DNA from: an uncultured Rhizobiaceae bacterium
GTDB lineage: Bacteria; Pseudomonadota; Alphaproteobacteria; Rhizobiales; Rhizobiaceae
Assembly (NCBI GenBank): GCA_947259295.1
Contig: CAMYMG010000102.1
Location: forward strand, 1 to 64,000
Direction of reading: 5' to 3'
Length of the DNA: 64,000 nucleotides
The translations under genes and the position numbers were made by a program. The first letter of the stretch is position 1, and the number at the start of each line of letters is the position of its first letter. The notes beneath the pieces were generated by a model, which made no database searches, was not told the origin of the DNA, and was given only the letters and a program-made list of their open reading frames with translations. Positions 16,748 through 24,676 of this stretch are shown one piece after another.

Positions 16748-17758
16748 CTAGCGCGATGAAGCGCGTCTCGCCTCGCCGGGCCTGACCCCGTAGCGCACAT
16801 AGAATGCCCGGCTGAAGGCACTTTCGGACCGGTAGCCTACCTCTGCTGCGATGCCTGCCAGGCTTCGCTTCGAGCCGGCGAGTTTTCGCCGCGCAAGATC
16901 GAGTCGGAGGTCCGACAGGAAGGCAAGCGGCGCCATGTTTGCGGTCCTGCGGAAGATGCGCACCAGGTTCGCCCGTGACGAGTTGGAGAGCCCTGCCAGT
17001 TCGTCGAGGCTCCACGGCCGCCCGGGCTCCTCCAGCATGGCGGCCGCCGCCGGGCCGGCCTGGGGATGCCCGAGCAGCGCCAGAAGAGAATTCGATCCGA
17101 GATCCGACTCGAGATGAACGCGTACCGCCATGACCAGCAACGCACTGGCAATGTCGGCGGCGATGGCGGCCACCCCGGGGCGCGCCGCTTCCAACTCCTG
17201 CGCCAGGAGGGAAATGAGGTCGCCGATGTTGCTCGCATCCCCACCCTCTGCCGCTTTGATGACGATGACTTCGGGAAGTGCCGACAGGACCAGATTTTGT
17301 CCTGCGTGGTCGAACCTCAGCCTGCCGCACACCAGTTGCGCCTGGGGCTCGGCGCCATTGGTCTTCACGACCACGCCGGACGTCGATCTGCCCGTTATGT
17401 TGAAGGGACCGGGGTCAGACGGTTGCGTCGTCGTGCCGTGAACGACGTGGGGGCTCCCATGCGGCAGCACGGCGACATCGCCGGCAGCCAGAGGAAACGA
17501 CCGGCCGGAATCGGGCAAGAAAAGGACGCAATTTCCGCCGGTCACGATGTGGAATGGGGCCCATGCTTCCGGCTCGCTCGCATGGACGGACGTCCATTGG
17601 GCGCCGAACCTGCAGACATATTGCAGTTCGGGGCGGACCCTGAGCAGCGGCGCCAACCCGCTCAGAACATCTGGCGGGCCGCTCTGGCCGGCATCCAGGC
17701 TGCTTGAATCCATAGGGTGATCCGTCCGGGCATCAGGTTGATCCCCGGTGGCATTCAC
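16748..17758 (-). CDS. AraC-family regulator with cupin sensor domain
   Basis: A 336-residue regulator. The N-terminal half is a cupin-like domain of the AraC-binding type (FHIVTGGNCVLFLPD, LAAGDVAVLPHGSPHVVHG), and the C-terminal about 100 residues are the two-helix-turn-helix AraC/XylS domain (WSLDELAGLSNSSRANLVRI and YRSESAFSRAFYVRYGVRPG). Relatives commonly regulate oxidoreductase or redox-stress genes. The start used is GTG 17758, only 29 bp from the divergent kinase start. ATG 17713 would leave a more normal promoter gap and lose 15 residues. No ribosome site favours either strongly. Target genes are unknown; the kinase or the genes left of it are possible. Confidence 0.85.
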   Translation of the reverse strand: MNATGDQPDARTDHPMDSSSLDAGQSGPPDVLSGLAPLLRVRPELQYVCRFGAQWTSVHASEPEAWAPFHIVTGGNCVLFLPDSGRSFPLAAGDVAVLPHGSPHVVHGTTTQPSDPGPFNITGRSTSGVVVKTNGAEPQAQLVCGRLRFDHAGQNLVLSALPEVIVIKAAEGGDASNIGDLISLLAQELEAARPGVAAIAADIASALLVMAVRVHLESDLGSNSLLALLGHPQAGPAAAAMLEEPGRPWSLDELAGLSNSSRANLVRIFRRTANMAPLAFLSDLRLDLARRKLAGSKRSLAGIAAEVGYRSESAFSRAFYVRYGVRPGEARRASSR

Positions 17759-17787
17759 AAGAGGACCTGCTGACAGTTATTGTTGCA

Positions 17788-20001
17788 GTGCATCCTGCAG
17801 CGTGGAGCCCGGCGTTGAAAGGAAAAAATCAGCCTGACACATCCCGGCCGGGAAGCATCGGCTTCTCCGCGGGAACCGGCTCGCATGAAGACGCGGGCGC
17901 CGCCCGGCGACCGTCCGAGACGACAGCGGCGAAGCGCGGCGGCCTGGGCAGGCATTGGGCAGGCAGCATTGCGGCGGCCGTCCTCGCCGCCGTCGTTTTC
18001 GCGGTTGATCTCCAGGAGGGTCTCGATGCAGCCGTGGCCGTCCTCTATGCGCTTGTCGTCGTGCTTGGCGCACGGTGGAGCGGTCGCCACTCGGTCTGGT
18101 TCTGGACGGGCCTGTGCATCTTTCTTGCGATTGCGTCCTACGTTTGGGTTCATGGCCAGACCCTGGACCTGTCCAGTGCCTTGCGCCTCCTATTCGCGCT
18201 GGTGGCGATCGGCATTTCGGCGGCACTTTCCTGGAGCCGCCAGCGCCTGCTGGACGTGCAGCACAAGCTTCGAGATACCCAGCGGACCCAGAGGATCCTT
18301 GTCGATTCCGTGCCACAGGTCCTGTGGGGAACGCTGCCTGACGGAACCTGCGACTTCCTGAACGCGCGCTATACCGAGATGACCGGCGTCGATGTCGACG
18401 CGGCGCTTGGAGAAAACAGCTGGGTCGATGTCGTTCACCCCGATGACCGGCAGGAAATGGCTAGGCTGTTCTCGTCCGCACTGGAAACCGGCAACCAGTT
18501 CCGCGCCAATGCGCGCGTTCGGACGCGCGACGGGTCATACCGATGGGTGACCTCGGTCGGGCGGCCGATCCGTTCTCCCGAGACCGGGGAGATCACCCGT
18601 TGGTTCGGCGGCCTGTTCGACATCGACGACGAGTTCAAGGCGCAGGAGAAGGTCCGCGAACTCAACGAGGCTCTGGAGCGACTGGTCGCCGAACGGACGG
18701 CGGAACTCGACGAGACGCGCTGGCGCTTCCGCAGCCTTTACGACAACCCCAACATCTTCGTTGCCGAGCAGAATTGGAGCGAGGCCGGCGTCATCCTGCA
18801 GAAGCTGAAATCGGACGGTGTCACCGACCTGCGCGGCCACCTGCTGAAGAACCGCGACCTTCTTCAGGCATGCATCAATGGCGTGCGTACAGTCGACGTC
18901 AACGACGCGATCTGGCGGAAGCTGGGTTACGAATCCAAGCTCGACCTGGTCAGCAAGGCGCCCCGTGAGGGCGTTGTCGATGCCGTCGCAGCCCTGCTAC
19001 CCCAGCTTGAGGCCCTCTTCGAAGGACGTGACTACGTTACCGGCACGACCACCCTGATCCGTGCCGACGGTGGACGCATGCCCGTCATCTTCGCCGTCAA
19101 CATGCTTGCCGACGGGACGGCCTATGCCACCTTGTTTGACATCACCGAACGGGAAACCGCACATGAACTCATGGTCGCGGCACAGCAGGAACTGGCGCGC
19201 GCCAGCCGCATAGCGACCGTCGGCGCATTATCGATCTCGATCGCACACGAGCTCAATCAGCCGATCGCCTCGATGTCGGTCGACATCGACATGGCCGGAC
19301 GAATACTCGCGAAGGAGGCCCCCCTGTCCGAGGCGACCACCCGCATCATCGAGCGGCTGAAGCGCAACGCGCACCGGCTGGCCAGCATCGTCCAGCGGAC
19401 GCGGGACCAGATCGCGAATCGGCGTCGCGCGTTCGAATGCGTCGACCTTGCAGCATTGGCAGAGGAAACCAGGCTTATTCTTGAGCGAGACATCGTCGCG
19501 CGACAGGCGGTGGTCAAGGTTCGTGCCAGCGAGGTCCTGCCCTCAGTCAGTGCGGACCGGGTGGCGCTGCAGCAGGTCCTGGTCAACCTGATCGTCAACG
19601 CGCTGGACGCTGTAGCGAGTGAGCCCGAGGAGAGCCGCACGGTCGAGGTCCGGCTTGACCGTGACGAAGAGAGCTTGGTCCGCGTGACGGTGGCAGACTC
19701 GGGCCCCGGCATAAGCGAGGAAAACATCTCCAGGATTTTCGAGCCCTTCTTCACCACCAAGCAAAGCGGGATAGGAATGGGACTCCAGATCTGCCGCACG
19801 ACCATAGAGGAGTTGGGCGGAGAGCTACGTGTCTTCAACCAGCCGGAAGGCGGGGCGGCATTCCAGTTCAGCCTGCCTCTGGCAGACGGTGACGGCGGCG
19901 AGACTTCAACACGGAGCAGAGGGCGTGGTCGTCCCCCCAGCCACGAACCGGACACGCCGCGGGCGTTGTCGGAAACCGGGCGCGAAGAGCAAGATGCCTG
20001 A
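17788..20001 (+). CDS. Membrane sensor histidine kinase with two PAS-like regions
   Basis: A 737-residue kinase. Roughly four membrane helices span residues 50-150. A PAS fold with PAC-type C-terminus follows (about 170-290, including PQVLWGTLPDGTCDFLN and VHPDDRQEM), then a coiled stretch, a second degenerate PAS-like region (about 310-455) and the kinase core. The phosphoacceptor is His487 in the H-box IAHELNQPIASM. N-box NLIVNALDAV, G1 DSGPGI and G2 GIGMGLQICR are intact. The HELNQP form is typical of FixL/DctB-type kinases paired with FixJ- or NtrC-like regulators, and a FixJ-type gene lies just downstream. The start is GTG 17788 without a clear ribosome site, and TTG 17815 is possible. 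Signal sensed is unknown. Confidence 0.88.
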   Translation: MHPAAWSPALKGKNQPDTSRPGSIGFSAGTGSHEDAGAARRPSETTAAKRGGLGRHWAGSIAAAVLAAVVFAVDLQEGLDAAVAVLYALVVVLGARWSGRHSVWFWTGLCIFLAIASYVWVHGQTLDLSSALRLLFALVAIGISAALSWSRQRLLDVQHKLRDTQRTQRILVDSVPQVLWGTLPDGTCDFLNARYTEMTGVDVDAALGENSWVDVVHPDDRQEMARLFSSALETGNQFRANARVRTRDGSYRWVTSVGRPIRSPETGEITRWFGGLFDIDDEFKAQEKVRELNEALERLVAERTAELDETRWRFRSLYDNPNIFVAEQNWSEAGVILQKLKSDGVTDLRGHLLKNRDLLQACINGVRTVDVNDAIWRKLGYESKLDLVSKAPREGVVDAVAALLPQLEALFEGRDYVTGTTTLIRADGGRMPVIFAVNMLADGTAYATLFDITERETAHELMVAAQQELARASRIATVGALSISIAHELNQPIASMSVDIDMAGRILAKEAPLSEATTRIIERLKRNAHRLASIVQRTRDQIANRRRAFECVDLAALAEETRLILERDIVARQAVVKVRASEVLPSVSADRVALQQVLVNLIVNALDAVASEPEESRTVEVRLDRDEESLVRVTVADSGPGISEENISRIFEPFFTTKQSGIGMGLQICRTTIEELGGELRVFNQPEGGAAFQFSLPLADGDGGETSTRSRGRGRPPSHEPDTPRALSETGREEQDA

Positions 20002-20033
20002 ACCGATGGCACTACGGGAAGCAGAGACTTTCC

Positions 20034-20408
20034 CTAGGCAGGTGGCGTCAGTACCTGGCGGAGGAGGACGATGAATGCGTCCGTATCGATTGGTTTGGCG
20101 AGCAGACACAGGGCACCGGCGGCCAGCGCCCTTCGGCGCATCGCCTCGGTTGCAAATGCCGAGACCAGGATGACAGGTCTGCGGTCCCCGACGGCGGCGA
20201 GCCTGCGACAAAGGTCAAGCCCCGTGATGCCGGGCATCTGGACGTCGCTGATGATGCACTGCGCTTCCGCCGCATCCGGCCGGTCGAGAAAGGCTTGCGC
20301 ACTCTCGAACAGGCAGGCTCGATAACCGATGTGTTCAACCAGCGTTTCAAGCGAACCACGCATGTCTTCCTGGTCGTCGATGATGGCGACGAGCGGAACC
20401 GGTTCCAT
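20034..20408 (-). CDS. Stand-alone response-regulator receiver protein
   Basis: A 124-residue single receiver domain with the acidic pair D11-D12 (AIIDDQED), phosphoacceptor D55 in CIISDVQMPG and K105 in LLAKPID. There is no output domain, so it probably acts as a phosphate sink or a protein-interaction switch like CheY/DivK. The open frame runs 153 codons further upstream, antisense to the next gene and without family similarity. ATG 20408 gives a normal receiver start. The gene converges on the histidine kinase (stops 32 bp apart) and is divergent from the FixJ-type regulator, so both receivers may compete for the same kinase. Confidence 0.82.
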   Translation of the reverse strand: MEPVPLVAIIDDQEDMRGSLETLVEHIGYRACLFESAQAFLDRPDAAEAQCIISDVQMPGITGLDLCRRLAAVGDRRPVILVSAFATEAMRRRALAAGALCLLAKPIDTDAFIVLLRQVLTPPA

Positions 20409-20703
20409 CGGGCTACGGATCGCTTCTGGCCAGTCGGTGGGCCATTCTGGTTTCGTCCTCCCGATCCTGTGCCGCTGGAATCCGACCGTCGACATACCCG
20501 GCGGCGATCCATGCGCGGACTTGTTATCCGACTTTGCATGGGCAGCGCACGAAAGGCACCGGCTACCAAGGTATGGGTCGACCATGGGGAAGGATGATGG
20601 ATCGAGCTCCCATCCATTGGTAGCAATTGACGACAACAACGAATGGTATTGCCTCAATTCGACTTTGGAATGCAGATTGCCTTGAAACCGGAGGGGGCCG
20701 AAG
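20409..20703. other. 295-bp divergent intergenic region between two receiver genes
   Basis: It separates the start of the lone receiver (minus strand) from the FixJ-type gene (plus strand). It holds the GGAGGGGG ribosome site of the latter at 20690-20698 and must contain both promoters. No clear -35/-10 pair or long palindrome stands out. Open frames across it are in shadow frames. Confidence 0.45.
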
Positions 20704-21369
20704 ATGCTGGTTGACCGATCATCCCGAGCGACGGAAAGGCCCGTCGCGGCAGCCGCCAATCCGGTCTCACGTCCGCTTGTCCTCATTGTCGACGACGACG
20801 TCGAACTGCGCGAGACGCTGAAGGATCTGTTTGGATCCGTCGACATCGATACCGAGACATTTGCCACGACGCGCGAACTTCTGAACGCCGGCCTGCCGGA
20901 CAGGCCGAGTTGCCTTGTGCTCGATCTGCGGCTGCCCGGTGCGAGCGGACTCGAACTGCAGAAGCAGCTGACCGAGATGGGCGCTCAGCTTCCCATCGTG
21001 TTCATAACCGGACATGCGGACGTCTCCACCTCGGTGCGTGCGATGAAGGCCGGCGCGGTCGACTTTCTGCCAAAGCCTTTTCGGGATCAGGAGCTCCTCG
21101 ATGTCGTGTCGGCAGCGCTCGTGGCCGACGAGCAGCGTCGCGCGAAGGACGAGGATCTCTCCGAGCTCCGCACCCTCGCCAAGCAGTTGACCCCTCGCGA
21201 AATAGATGTCCTGCGCGGCGTCAGCCGCGGTCTTCTGAACAAGCAGGTGGCCTATGAAATCGGCGTTTCCGAGATCACGGTGAAGATGCATCGAAGCAGT
21301 GCCGGCCGAAAACTGAAGGTCAAATCGGTTGTCGACATGTTGCGCAAGATCGAACTCCTGGAGCTCTAG
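20704..21369 (+). CDS. FixJ/NarL-type two-component response regulator
   Basis: A 221-residue response regulator. The receiver (residues 24-140) has the acidic cluster D30-D32, phosphoacceptor D74 in LVLDLRLPGASG, and FLPKPF with the conserved lysine. The C-terminal LuxR/FixJ helix-turn-helix starts at LTPREIDVLRGVSRGLLNKQ, followed by VSEITVKMHRS, where many relatives have TVK.HR. ATG 20704 is supported by GGAGGGGG seven bases upstream. Position makes it the likely partner of the PAS kinase at 17788. It would activate transcription when phosphorylated. It converges on the MIP-channel gene with a GC hairpin between them. Confidence 0.9.
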   Translation: MLVDRSSRATERPVAAAANPVSRPLVLIVDDDVELRETLKDLFGSVDIDTETFATTRELLNAGLPDRPSCLVLDLRLPGASGLELQKQLTEMGAQLPIVFITGHADVSTSVRAMKAGAVDFLPKPFRDQELLDVVSAALVADEQRRAKDEDLSELRTLAKQLTPREIDVLRGVSRGLLNKQVAYEIGVSEITVKMHRSSAGRKLKVKSVVDMLRKIELLEL

Positions 21370-21377
21370 GCCACGAG

Positions 21378-21391
21378 GGCCGCAAGCGGCC
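21378..21391. terminator. Small GC hairpin between convergent genes
   Basis: GGCCGCAAGCGGCC is a perfect inverted repeat in the 24-bp gap between the converging FixJ-type and MIP-channel genes. It could serve both as a terminator, although no T-run follows on either side. Confidence 0.4.
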
Positions 21392-21393
21392 AC

Positions 21394-22200
21394 TCAGATG
21401 GTGTCGTGCCCCGTCATTTCGTGCAAGTCCCTGCCCCGACGGGTGGCGCCCGTCGAAGGGTAAGCCAGGCTGATCAGCGGCAACGCAAGCACCGCACCCG
21501 ACAGTTCCGCAAGCACGTACCAGATTGCCTCCGACCCGCTCAGGCTGACGGGGCCGGATGCAAACAATGCCGCGATCGCCACCGCCGGGTTGGCATAGGA
21601 CAAGGTGGGCGTGGCCAGGATCGCAGCCGTCAGCCACGCGCCGACTGCGAACGGCCCGGCATCGGTCCTACCGCTGCCGGCGCAGCCCAACACCACCAGC
21701 ATCAGCCCGGAAGAAGACAAGAGTTCGCTCGCAAACAGCTCGCCTGTCGGCAGGGCGGCAGCGATCTGCCAATCGACCGGCCGAGCGAGATTGGCAGCGA
21801 TAGCGGCGCCGATAACTCCCCCGGCCAGTTGAGCCGCCACATAGGCGGCCGTACACGCCAGGTCGCGCTCAGCGCGCAACCACTGCAACAGGGTGATGAG
21901 TGGATTGAAGTGTCCGCCGGACGCGCCTCCAAAGGCAACGATGAGACCGACCAGCGCGCCCGCCGTTGCGAACGCGGCGACAAGCAGGCCGAGACCCGAT
22001 GGCGCGCCCGCAAGCCGCACCGACATCTGGCCGGCGCCGACGATCGCAACCATGAGCAGCAAGGTGCCGATCCCCTCCACGAAAGCGCGCCGAGCCAGGG
22101 CCGTCCCGGCATCCGCCTCGAAGAAACATGTATTCGGGCGTGACCGCACGCTCGGTGCATCCGCGGCGTGACCGCGCAGATCCGATGCTGACATACTCAC
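21394..22200 (-). CDS. MIP/aquaporin-family channel protein
   Basis: A 268-residue membrane protein with six hydrophobic helices and the two half-helix motifs of major intrinsic proteins. The first is GGHFNPLITLLQWL (NPL in place of NPA) and the second is SYANPAVAIAALFASGP (canonical NPA but lacking the usual R/GP selectivity arginine directly after, where AVAIA is seen). These changes suggest a channel for something other than water or glycerol, or a divergent aquaporin. It is the last gene of the thiocyanate hydrolase-like operon, 61 bp after the metallohydrolase gene. The start is GTG 22200 with GAGG 6 nt upstream, and ATG 22194 is an alternative. A role in passing the enzyme's small neutral substrate or product is inference. 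Confidence 0.78.
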   Translation of the reverse strand: MSMSASDLRGHAADAPSVRSRPNTCFFEADAGTALARRAFVEGIGTLLLMVAIVGAGQMSVRLAGAPSGLGLLVAAFATAGALVGLIVAFGGASGGHFNPLITLLQWLRAERDLACTAAYVAAQLAGGVIGAAIAANLARPVDWQIAAALPTGELFASELLSSSGLMLVVLGCAGSGRTDAGPFAVGAWLTAAILATPTLSYANPAVAIAALFASGPVSLSGSEAIWYVLAELSGAVLALPLISLAYPSTGATRRGRDLHEMTGHDTI

Positions 22201-22261
22201 TCGGAACCTCGCTCGCTGAACGGTGATGACAGGGAAAAGCGGCTGGCCGGAGCTTTGGCCG

Positions 22262-23227
22262 TCAGACGCCTTCGTGAACCAGCTTGACGAAGAAGTCCGG
22301 TCCGATGACGAACTGGCCCCATTTCGCGTCGAAGGCGCTGGTCGGCTTTTCGGCGATGATCTCGCCCAGCATCTTTCCCTGCGACTTCAACGATCTGACT
22401 GCGTCACGTATCGCTACCAGCATGTCCCGGTACGACAGGAGCTCCGACCGGTTGCTGACCGGCTGTCCGTGACCCGGAATGATGATCGTGTCGTCGTCGG
22501 CGCGGGAAAGAATGGCGTCGGCTCCAGCTATCATTCCGTTGATGCCGCCCCCGGTGGAATGGTCGATGAAGGGGTAGATGCCGTTCCAGTAGATGTCGCC
22601 GGCATGGATGACGTTGGCCTGCGAGAACGTGACAGAGATGTCGCCATCGGTATGGGCAGCCGGATGGTGTTGCAGGAACAGGGTCTGGCCGCCGAAGTCG
22701 AGCGACTGGCTGTCCGACATGACCTCTGAAGGGGTGGCCGACAGCGGCGATGGCGGGAAATCGAAATCCCAGTCGTCTACCCGCTGTGCGCCGAGCAGGT
22801 GTTTGCGCGTATTCTCGTGTGCCAAGATGGCCGCGCCTTCGGCATTCAGCCACGCATTGCCGTCGGCATGATCGAAGTGCCAATGCGTGTTGATGAGCCG
22901 GCGGACGGGCTGTTCACCCAAGCTCGCGAGTACGTCGAGGATCCTCGGCCTCGAAGCCGTGATGCCGGCGTCCACAAGCAGTTTCCCGTCCGGGCCGGCC
23001 AGAACGCCAATGTTGCCGCCAGATCCCTCCAGCACGCTTATCCCGCCGCGCAGGCTGTGAACGTTGATCGGTGCCCTGGCCGCATCGTCGCGGATCATGT
23101 CGACAATGCCCTGCGCCTGGGCAAACACCTGCCGCGGGCTGAGCCATCCACCGGCGAAGGTCGCCGAGGCGACACAGCAGAGGCAGAAATTGCGCCGCGA
23201 AAGCGTTCGAGTGTGACCGTTGGACAT
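22262..23227 (-). CDS. Tat-exported metallo-beta-lactamase-fold hydrolase
   Basis: A 321-residue protein with a twin-arginine signal (LSRRNFCLCCVASATFAGG, residues 9-27), so it is probably folded with metal in the cytoplasm and exported. The metallo-beta-lactamase fold carries the zinc motif NTHWHFDHADGN (H-x-H-x-D-H), the third ligand histidine in HPAAHTDGDISV, the bridging aspartate in NVIHAGDIYWNG and the last histidine in IPGHGQPV. These fit a binuclear hydrolase of the quinoprotein-relay/cyclase-like MBL group. The longer open frame upstream is a shadow of the preceding gene; ATG 23227 starts the Tat signal. It follows the small subunit gene by 59 bp. Substrate is unknown. Confidence 0.85.
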   Translation of the reverse strand: MSNGHTRTLSRRNFCLCCVASATFAGGWLSPRQVFAQAQGIVDMIRDDAARAPINVHSLRGGISVLEGSGGNIGVLAGPDGKLLVDAGITASRPRILDVLASLGEQPVRRLINTHWHFDHADGNAWLNAEGAAILAHENTRKHLLGAQRVDDWDFDFPPSPLSATPSEVMSDSQSLDFGGQTLFLQHHPAAHTDGDISVTFSQANVIHAGDIYWNGIYPFIDHSTGGGINGMIAGADAILSRADDDTIIIPGHGQPVSNRSELLSYRDMLVAIRDAVRSLKSQGKMLGEIIAEKPTSAFDAKWGQFVIGPDFFVKLVHEGV

Positions 23228-23286
23228 TGCTGGCCCTTCCTGCGGCCTTCGGACCGCCAAATGATCGGATGGTTCGGTTGATCGCT

Positions 23287-23625
23287 TCAGAGCGGCTTCG
23301 GGTGGTCGGCGGTGCGTGCCTCGACCTCGGCCATCTTCTCGGCAAGCTCGGTCGGCGTGAAGAAACCCTTGGTGAAGCCGATATTGGCGAAGGCGACGAT
23401 CCAGCGCTCGTAATAGGGCAGTTTGCCGATCAGGCTCTCGCCGAGGGCCTCGACTCCCTTCCGCTTCTCTTCGGTGTTGATCAGCTTCCTGAAGTCGAGC
23501 ACGTCGGCCAGCGCATGGCAGCGCTTCTCCCATGGTTCGAGTTCGTGTTCGACCCGATCCACCGGGCCAGCCGCCGCGCCGCCGATGTCGTTCGGCAGCC
23601 GGCTCACGAAATCTTCAACGCTCAT
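23287..23625 (-). CDS. scnB: Thiocyanate hydrolase-like beta subunit (nitrile hydratase beta, N-terminal half)
   Basis: A 112-residue protein matching the N-terminal part of nitrile hydratase beta subunits and the separate beta subunit of thiocyanate hydrolase. Shared features are LPNDIGG, then GPVDRVEHELEPWEKR, NTEEKRKGVE, the LPYYERWIVAFANIGF segment and TPTELAEKMAEVEAR. It lacks the SH3-like half of normal nitrile hydratase beta, which is supplied by the 109-residue protein encoded at 24287-24616. It overlaps the gamma gene by 4 bp (ATGA at 23622-23625). Small nitrile hydratase activators (P14K/P15K type) are related to the same domain, so an activator role is an alternative. The symbol reflects architecture; the substrate is unproven. 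Confidence 0.75.
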   Translation of the reverse strand: MSVEDFVSRLPNDIGGAAAGPVDRVEHELEPWEKRCHALADVLDFRKLINTEEKRKGVEALGESLIGKLPYYERWIVAFANIGFTKGFFTPTELAEKMAEVEARTADHPKPL

Positions 23626-24287
23626 TGTGCGGCTCCATCGTTCAGCGTCACGGGGATGACACCGATCATCGCATCGCGCGTGACCAGCGCCGCCAGTTGC
23701 TCCTCGGTACAGCCTTCAGTGCCGGCGGGCCGGCGCGGCAGGACGAGATAGCGGATGACGGCGGTGGAGTCGCTGACCCTCACCTCGACGTCATCGGGGA
23801 TGATCGTGCCGAACTCGGCAAGGACCTTTCGCGGCTCGATCACGGCGCGGGCGCGGTAAGGCTTGAGCTTGTACCAGTCCGGGGGTAGGCCCAGCACGGG
23901 GCGCGGATAGCAGGAGCACAGCGTGCAGACGATGAGGTTGTGGACGCTCTCGGTGTTCTCCAGCACGATCAGTTGCGTGTCGTCGTAGAAGCTGATGCCC
24001 ATTTCCTCGCAGCCCGCCCGGCCGTTTTCGAGCAGGCGGCCCTTGAAGGCAGGGTCCGTCCACGCCCGGGCCACGACGGCTGCGCCGAGTGCGGGCGTTC
24101 GCGAGTCGAGGACTTCGATCTGGTGGCGGATGTCGTTGGCCGTGATAAGCCCCTTGGCGATCAGCAGTTCGCGGACCGCCGTCTCCATGATCTCGTAATA
24201 GCCGGGCGCGTCGTCGCTGACGATCGCCTCATGTGCGTCGTGGTAATGGGAGTGCCCATGCCCGTGGGAGTGCGGGTCGGATGACAT
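23622..24287 (-). CDS. scnC: Thiocyanate hydrolase-like gamma subunit (nitrile hydratase alpha), cobalt type
   Basis: A 221-residue catalytic subunit of the nitrile hydratase superfamily. The metal site is C121-T-L-C124-S-C126 within VCTLCSCYPRPVLGLPP; threonine after the first cysteine marks the non-corrin cobalt form, and the second and third ligand cysteines/serine are normally oxidised after synthesis. The N-terminus is histidine-rich (HSHGHGHSHYHDAHE, residues 6-20), as in thiocyanate hydrolase gamma, and may help load metal. Later landmarks are YRARAVIEPRKVLAEFG and the C-terminal EEQLAALVTRDAMIGV. ATG 24287 overlaps the stop of the preceding gene (TGATG). The family hydrates nitriles or thiocyanate; which one applies here cannot be decided from sequence. 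Confidence 0.85.
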   Translation of the reverse strand: MSSDPHSHGHGHSHYHDAHEAIVSDDAPGYYEIMETAVRELLIAKGLITANDIRHQIEVLDSRTPALGAAVVARAWTDPAFKGRLLENGRAGCEEMGISFYDDTQLIVLENTESVHNLIVCTLCSCYPRPVLGLPPDWYKLKPYRARAVIEPRKVLAEFGTIIPDDVEVRVSDSTAVIRYLVLPRRPAGTEGCTEEQLAALVTRDAMIGVIPVTLNDGAAQ

Positions 24288-24616
24288 CAGATCTGCTCCA
24301 GCCAGGTTTCGATGATTTCGATCTGCAGTTCGTCGTTTGGGGAACCGGCGTAGTCCGGCCACAGGTCCGGCATCGCGAAGGCCACCCGGTAGTAGTGTCG
24401 CTTGTTGCCGGCGTTGCGGCCGTAGCCCTCCTCCTCATTGTCCACGAAGGCGGGCTCGATGACGCGCACGATGCTGCCGGCGATGCCCCGGAGATAGATT
24501 GGGACGCGGTAGTGGCCGATCGGTGCGCGTTTCGAAACGCGAACCCGGTCGCCGACGGTGAACGAGGGCCGTTCGAAAAGCGCCGGGCGGATTGCCGAAA
24601 GTGCGGAAGTATCCAT
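24287..24616 (-). CDS. scnA: Thiocyanate hydrolase-like alpha subunit (nitrile hydratase beta, C-terminal half)
   Basis: A 109-residue SH3-like protein corresponding to the C-terminal half of nitrile hydratase beta. It shows FTVGDRVRVSKR, HYRVPIYLRGIAGSIVRV, and YRVAFAMPDLWPDYAG, the recurrent 'Y.V.F...DLW' signature. In thiocyanate hydrolase this half is likewise a separate alpha subunit. It is the first gene of the operon; ATG 24616 has AGAGG eight bases upstream, whereas the longer frame has no ribosome site. The downstream gamma start overlaps its stop. The order here is alpha-gamma-beta, while I recall beta-alpha-gamma for the Thiobacillus enzyme. A combined beta subunit is not present nearby, which supports a three-subunit enzyme. 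Confidence 0.78.
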   Translation of the reverse strand: MDTSALSAIRPALFERPSFTVGDRVRVSKRAPIGHYRVPIYLRGIAGSIVRVIEPAFVDNEEEGYGRNAGNKRHYYRVAFAMPDLWPDYAGSPNDELQIEIIETWLEQI

Positions 24617-24635
24617 GCTGCAACCTCTCAATGCG

Positions 24636-24676
24636 GTGGTCCGAACCACTCGAAATGTTGTTTGGTGCGTCCGAAC
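24636..24676. promoter_or_regulatory. Palindrome and direct repeat upstream of the cobalt-enzyme operon
   Basis: GTGGTCCGAACCAC (24636-24649) has perfect 5-bp arms and lies 20 bp upstream of the first start codon. Its core GTCCGAAC (24639-24646) recurs as a direct repeat at 24669-24676, exactly 30 bp away (about three helical turns). A regulator binding two sites on one DNA face is plausible. The regulator is not identified. Confidence 0.4.

Noticed and set aside
20409-20867. 153-residue N-terminal extension of the lone receiver
   Set aside because: Serine-rich shadow of the FixJ-type gene on the other strand. The receiver fold starts at residue 1 from ATG 20408.
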